Shown here piece by piece: positions 29,782-32,994 of a DNA stretch of 32,994 nucleotides (positions are counted from its first letter, which is position 1; every line of letters starts with the position of its first letter). The notes under the pieces were generated by a model. It was not told where the DNA came from. It worked only from the letters and a program-made list of their open reading frames with translations, and ran no database searches. The DNA lies in the NCBI GenBank assembly GCA_964616985.1, contig CAZTVF010000055.1, forward strand, positions 1 to 32,994, read 5' to 3'. The DNA is from CAZTVF01 sp964616985 (GTDB taxonomy: Bacteria > Planctomycetota > Phycisphaerae > SM23-33). The position numbers and the translations under genes were made by a program.

Positions 29782-30621
29782 TCACGCCGCCTGATCCTCA
29801 TCCTCGTCCAAGGCTTCGCCCAGCTGCGCCAAGAGGTCGGAGGCCTCGGCCCGGCCCTGGTCGGCCGAGTTGCGAAGCATGTCCACGGCCTGGCCGTACT
29901 GCTGGGCGGCCGCGGGGTCGCCTTGCTCGCTGGCCAGCTTCAACTGCTGAAGCGGCTCGAGCAGCGAACCCAGCGTCTGTCCCAGGGTGTCGGTGACGGT
30001 CTTGAGCGTGTTGCCCAGCGTGTTGCCCAACGAGCCGGTGACGCCCTTGAGCGTTCCCGCCAGCCCGCCCAGAACGCCGCCCAACGCATTTCCCAGCCCG
30101 CTGAGATCGAGCAGGCCGCTGGCAGAGGTCTGGGGCATACTGCTGGGTGGCCTGCGGCCACGGGACGCGCTGGCCATGCTGCTCGGCGGCGAGGTCCGCC
30201 GCGGCCGCGGCGCCGGTGCAGCCGCGCGAGGGGCCGCCGCCTTGGGCACGGCCGGGGTTGCTGGCTTGGCCACGGGCGTCGGCGTCGCACGAGGGGCCGC
30301 CATCTTCGGCGCCAAGGATTTCTTCGACGCCGGCGGGCGCTTCTTTCCGCCCGTCGCCGGCTTGGAAGCCATCTTCCGCACCGTCGTCTTCGATGCGGCC
30401 TTGCGGCTCTTTGCCGCGGCGGCCTTTGCCGTGGGTTTTGAGCGCGACATCTCCGCCGGTTCGGGCGCCGGGGCTGCGATCTTCCGCCCGCTCATCCTGG
30501 CCCGCTCTGCGTCGATTCTGCCCGCACGCGTCGATGCCGCCTGGCCCGTCTTGGTCTTCGTCTTAGCTGCCGCTGTTCCCCGCATGTCCTTGAGCTTCGA
30601 TCTGGTCTTTCCGCTTGCCAT
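29782..30621 (-). CDS. Ala/Lys/Pro-rich protein with a repetitive amphipathic segment
   Basis: The 279-residue protein has three parts. Residues 1-165 are Lys/Ala/Pro/Arg-rich with recurring AAKSRK, PKAAAPRAAAP and KKRPPASKK patterns, like histone H1-type or AlgP-type tails that bind DNA or polyanions. Residues about 170-225 are Gly/Leu-rich, with repeats of the type G-x-L-x-x-x-L-G-x-x-L (LGNALGGVLGGLAGTL, LGNTLGNTLKTVTDTLGQTL), which would make an amphipathic helix. The acidic end (about 226-279) reads LASEQGDPAAAQQYGQAVDML...ALDEDEDQ. No family was recognised; a nucleoid or granule (phasin-like) protein is one idea. GAGGA lies eight bases before the ATG at 30621, inside a predicted stem. 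Confidence 0.75.
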   Translation of the reverse strand: MASGKTRSKLKDMRGTAAAKTKTKTGQAASTRAGRIDAERARMSGRKIAAPAPEPAEMSRSKPTAKAAAAKSRKAASKTTVRKMASKPATGGKKRPPASKKSLAPKMAAPRATPTPVAKPATPAVPKAAAPRAAAPAPRPRRTSPPSSMASASRGRRPPSSMPQTSASGLLDLSGLGNALGGVLGGLAGTLKGVTGSLGNTLGNTLKTVTDTLGQTLGSLLEPLQQLKLASEQGDPAAAQQYGQAVDMLRNSADQGRAEASDLLAQLGEALDEDEDQAA

Positions 30622-30624
30622 TGT

Positions 30625-30658
30625 GAATTCCTCTGAGGGGCATTCGCCCAAGGAATTC
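30625..30658 (-). promoter_or_regulatory. 5' leader hairpin that would hide a ribosome binding site
   Basis: GAATTCCT and AGGAATTC (30625-30632 and 30651-30658) form a perfect 8-bp stem, with an inner GGGC/GCCC stem. On the minus-strand transcript the second arm contains the AGGA of the Shine-Dalgarno sequence, so the folded leader would block ribosome access to the ATG at 30621. Confidence 0.45.
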
Positions 30659-30715
30659 TAGGCACTCTCTATCGTGTCGACCCGCGCCGAGACGGGTGAT
30701 CGCAGCCCGGGGTGA

Positions 30716-31540
30716 CTACTTCTCGGGGCTGGGGGTCTGGGGCTCGACGCCGCGGTCTTTGTGCTGCGTCTCGACGGCGAAGATGCCGCGGAGCGATTCC
30801 AGCGCCGCCGCCTTCTTGCCGACGCCGGCCACCAGGAACTGCATCGGCTGGCGGCGCGAGTCGGTGAAGGTGATCATGATCCGCCCGAAACCCAGCAGCC
30901 GCTCGAGGAAGTCGCCCGTGTCGATCCGCGTGCTGTAGCCCTCGCGGCTGAGCTGCTCGCTGGTCTCGGTCGGGCCCGACTGCAGGTTGCAGTAGTTGGG
31001 CGTGATGGCGACGTAGTAGAACAGGCCCTTGAGCCAGCTGGTGGCCACCGCCAGCGAGAACACCAGGGCAATCAGCAGGTACACGACGCCGTTGATCTCC
31101 AGCTGGAGATGGCCCACCCAGTCGACCACCGGCGACAGCCAGTTCAGGAAGGACAGCCACATCCCCGCCGCCAGCAGAAACAGCAGGCCGATGAGCAGGG
31201 CCTTGATGTTCAGCTCGTACTCGTCGATGAGGAAGTTGACGATGAAGATGGTCATCCACACGCCGCCGACGGCGTGCGTGCACCGCGACGAGGGCTCAAA
31301 GAGCATGATGACGAAGGCGGCCAGCGAGGCGATGATCGTGGGCACGTAGAGCGTCTTGCGGCTCCAGTTGAACACGATCAGCCACTCGTTGATGTCGGGA
31401 TCCTCGCGGAACTGGCGGGCCATCTCGAATCGCGTGCGGATGGTCTTGCGGACCAGCAGCCAGACCAGCGCCCCCAGCACGATCAGCCCGAACGGAATGC
31501 AGAATATGATCAGCTGCTTTGTTTCCCACTGTGCGAGCAT
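30716..31540 (-). CDS. Membrane protein of unknown function, possible PH-like cytoplasmic tail
   Basis: The protein has 274 residues and about six hydrophobic segments: near 10-29 (LIIFCIPFGLIVLGALVWLLV), then 63-81, 92-107, 112-134, and 148-170. It ends in a soluble domain of about 100 residues. The tail reads LKGLFYYVAITPNYCNLQSGP, RIDTGDFLERLLGFGRIMITFTDSRRQPMQFLVAGVGKKAAALESL, which resembles bacterial PH-like domains in having a YVAIT-type strand, a GFG.I.I strand pair and a final helix. That reading is tentative. It has a strong AAAGGAG five bases before the ATG. Its function and partners are unknown. Confidence 0.8.
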   Translation of the reverse strand: MLAQWETKQLIIFCIPFGLIVLGALVWLLVRKTIRTRFEMARQFREDPDINEWLIVFNWSRKTLYVPTIIASLAAFVIMLFEPSSRCTHAVGGVWMTIFIVNFLIDEYELNIKALLIGLLFLLAAGMWLSFLNWLSPVVDWVGHLQLEINGVVYLLIALVFSLAVATSWLKGLFYYVAITPNYCNLQSGPTETSEQLSREGYSTRIDTGDFLERLLGFGRIMITFTDSRRQPMQFLVAGVGKKAAALESLRGIFAVETQHKDRGVEPQTPSPEK

Positions 31541-31600
31541 GTGGACTCCTTTCGATTACCCATCTTCAATAATATCGGTCTTTGCCTCCGGCGGCCATGA

Positions 31601-31606
31601 TATGAT
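31601..31606 (+). promoter_or_regulatory. TATGAT -10-like box directly before the NYN gene
   Basis: TATGAT ends six bases before the ATG at 31613. If used, transcription would start at or beside the ATG, giving a leaderless message. There is no Shine-Dalgarno sequence before this ATG, which agrees. The -35 (TTTGCC with a 14-base spacer) is poor. Confidence 0.35.
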
Positions 31607-31612
31607 TCGACG

Positions 31613-32095
31613 ATGCCCTACCTGATCGATGGAAACAACCTGCTGGCCGTGCTGGAAATGCACGTGGATGCGATCGGCCGCCAGGGCTTGTGCCAACTCG
31701 CGGTGCGGTACGCCCGCGGGCACAAGGTCTGCGTCGTATTCGACGGGCCGCCGCCGGTACAGCACGACCTCGCCGTGCAGATCGCCGCGGGCGCCGAGGT
31801 CATCTTCGCCGCGCCCCTGTCGGCCGACGACGTGATCATCCGCCGCATCAACCAGGATTCCGCCCCGCGCCGCCTGCACGTCATCAGCACCGACCACGTC
31901 ATCCGCAAGGCCGCCGATTCACGCCGCTGCCCCAACATGACCAGCGACCAGTTCGCCGCCCTCCTCATCTCCTTCCGCGACGCCCCCCGCCGCTCCAGCG
32001 GCGAGCCGCCGCAGAAGAAGGCCGGCCTGGCCCCCGACGAGGCCGACCAGTGGCTGCGGGAGTTTCAGATCGAGACCACGGACGAGGACCGGTAG
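31613..32095 (+). CDS. YacP-like NYN-domain ribonuclease
   Basis: The 160-residue protein begins MPYLIDGNNLLAVLE (Asp6, Asn8), the first metal-binding motif of NYN/PIN-like nucleases. It continues with KVCVVFDGPPPV (Asp43), AEVIFAAPLSADDVIIRRI (Asp72, Asp73), and LHVISTDHVIRKAADSRRC (Asp93). This is the YacP/Rae1 family, which cuts mRNA or rRNA in other bacteria. The C-terminal 40 residues are a charged tail. Residues are in the normal family positions. The TAG stop overlaps a TAGAAT box that may serve the next gene. Confidence 0.85.
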   Translation: MPYLIDGNNLLAVLEMHVDAIGRQGLCQLAVRYARGHKVCVVFDGPPPVQHDLAVQIAAGAEVIFAAPLSADDVIIRRINQDSAPRRLHVISTDHVIRKAADSRRCPNMTSDQFAALLISFRDAPRRSSGEPPQKKAGLAPDEADQWLREFQIETTDEDR

Positions 32096-32098
32096 AAT
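32093..32098 (+). promoter_or_regulatory. TAGAAT -10-like box upstream of the NRDE gene
   Basis: TAGAAT overlaps the stop codon of the NYN gene and lies about 50 bases before the next ATG. No convincing -35 box was found. Confidence 0.35.
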
Positions 32099-32148
32099 AC
32101 CCCGCGTGGCGGCTGGCCCAGCCAGCGCCCCTCAGGAACCAAACGCCC

Positions 32149-32874
32149 ATGTGCTTTCTCGCGTTGCTGTACAAGATCGTGCCCGAGTGCCCCGTGCTGG
32201 TGGCGGCCAATCGCGACGAGTACCGCGACCGCCCCGGGCTGGGGCCGCGCCGGCTGGCCGAAGGCGTCTGGGGCGGTCAGGACCCCCGCGGGGGCGGCAC
32301 GTGGCTGGGCGTCACGGCCGCGGGCATGGTCGTGGGGGTGACCAACCTTACCCCGCCGCGGAACGTCAAGCCCGACGCCCGCTCCAGGGGCCTGTTGTGC
32401 ATCGACGCCCTCAAACGCCCCGGGGCGGCCGGCCTGCCCGCCTTCCTCGCCGCGGCCGTCTCGCGCCAGCCGTACAATGAGTTCAACCTCCTGGCCGCCG
32501 ACGCTCGCGACGCGTTCGTCGCATCCTACGTCGACGGGCGGCTGAGCCTCTCGCCCCTGACGCCGGGCGTGCACATCATCGCCAACCACCTGCCCGACGA
32601 CCCCGCCGACGTGAAGGTCGCCCGCGGCCGGGCGATCATCACCCGCCCCGCCGACACCGACGCCGCGATCGCCATGCTGCAGGCCGTCTGCGGCGACCAC
32701 GGCGTCCGCGACGACCACGCCGACGCGCTGTGCATCCACGGCGACCGCCACGGCACGCTCTCCTCGACGATCCTCGCCCTCACGAACGACCGCGCCCGCC
32801 GCCGCTACCTCTTCGCCCCCGGCGAACCGTGCCAGACGGCGTACGCCGACTTCTCGGAGTTGATTCGGGCATAG
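32149..32874 (+). CDS. NRDE/TANGO2-family protein
   Basis: The 241-residue protein begins MCFLALLYKIVPECPVLVAANRDEYRDRP. The NRDE motif and Cys2 behind the initiator methionine are diagnostic of this family, whose N-terminal cysteine suggests an Ntn-hydrolase-like fold. Later family phrases are WGGQDPRGGGTWLGVTAAG, VVGVTNLT, SRGLLCIDAL, YNEFNLLAAD, PGVHIIANH, SSTILALT and RYLFAPGEPC. The human homologue TANGO2 is linked to lipid and haem handling; the bacterial function is unknown. Because Cys2 is probably functional, the ATG at 32149 is the right start; AGGA lies upstream at a ten-base spacing. The protein is cytoplasmic. Confidence 0.9.
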   Translation: MCFLALLYKIVPECPVLVAANRDEYRDRPGLGPRRLAEGVWGGQDPRGGGTWLGVTAAGMVVGVTNLTPPRNVKPDARSRGLLCIDALKRPGAAGLPAFLAAAVSRQPYNEFNLLAADARDAFVASYVDGRLSLSPLTPGVHIIANHLPDDPADVKVARGRAIITRPADTDAAIAMLQAVCGDHGVRDDHADALCIHGDRHGTLSSTILALTNDRARRRYLFAPGEPCQTAYADFSELIRA

Positions 32875-32922
32875 CGCCAAGTCCTTCTGTTACGCCTAGA
32901 GCTTTGTCTCTCGTGATCTGAT

Positions 32923-32994
32923 GGGTGCCATGTTGGTGCCATGCCGAAGCGTCGCGCTGTTTGCGACGCGCCGGCATGCCCGCCCGAGCATGCC
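32923..32994. repeat. GTGCCATGCCGAAGCG palindromic element, cut by the window end
   Basis: A short GGGTGCCATG start is followed at 32935 by GGTGCCATGCCGAAGCG, then TTTGCGACGCGCCGGCATGC and a CGAGCATGCC end. It matches 20596-20654 and the minus strand of 6176-6261. The right inverted end lies outside the window. Confidence 0.7.

Noticed and set aside
1..32994. tRNA, rRNA, CRISPR array or autonomous transposase gene
   Set aside because: No tRNA T-loop with matching acceptor stem, rRNA signature, regularly spaced repeats or transposase motif was seen by eye. A covariance-model search would be needed to exclude small RNAs.

Overview
The window is GC-rich, coding-dense bacterial DNA, most likely a metagenome-assembled planctomycete of the Phycisphaerae type. 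The placement is inferred from a combination of traits: two PEP-CTERM proteins with HAF-type repeats, a PduS/PduT microcompartment gene pair, a type II secretion-like operon with very divergent pseudopilins, many lipoproteins of unknown function, and dispersed palindromic repeats. No rRNA or tRNA gene was seen to confirm it. A run of ten N at 18916-18925 marks a scaffold gap inside gspE.

Layout. 1-6134: an alpha/beta hydrolase converges on tilS; then a polytopic membrane protein, a DUF4410-like lipoprotein and a two-CBS protein. 6135-10052, mostly minus strand: a small Cys-rich protein, a PIN-domain toxin-like gene with a small partner, the microcompartment pair pduT-pduS, and an HU-family protein with two predicted promoters. 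10053-15341: an NmrA-like oxidoreductase diverges from two tandem PEP-CTERM/HAF paralogues, the second closely followed by a two-domain multicopper oxidase. 15453-26101: a long plus-strand operon, lipoprotein - gspD - gspE - gspF - gspH - gspI - gspJ - gspK - gspC - gspL - gspM - TPR lipoprotein, with many start/stop overlaps. 26153-31540, minus strand: a protein like only the N and head domains of polyphosphate kinase 1, a ROK kinase fused to a Mth938-like domain, a TauE/SafE permease, an Ala/Lys/Pro-rich protein and a membrane protein. 31613-32874: a YacP-like NYN nuclease and an NRDE/TANGO2-family protein.

How the genes may work together. The secretion operon carries an outer-membrane secretin, the ATPase and platform protein, four minor pseudopilins and the C/L/M inner-membrane components. 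A clear major pseudopilin (GspG) and a prepilin peptidase are not in the window. The PEP-CTERM/HAF proteins and copper oxidase just upstream are exported proteins and could be substrates or partners, but only proximity supports this. PduS and PduT are an electron-transfer flavoprotein/Fe-S protein and a shell protein of a microcompartment whose enzymes must lie elsewhere. The ROK-Mth938 and PPK1-like genes are 11 bp apart and probably co-transcribed.

Non-coding structure. At least two families of short palindromic repeats recur between genes. One copy lies inside the translated leader of the gspH-like pseudopilin gene. Several terminator-like hairpins, a stem that would hide a ribosome binding site, and recurrent TAGAAT/TACAAT -10-like boxes are also described.
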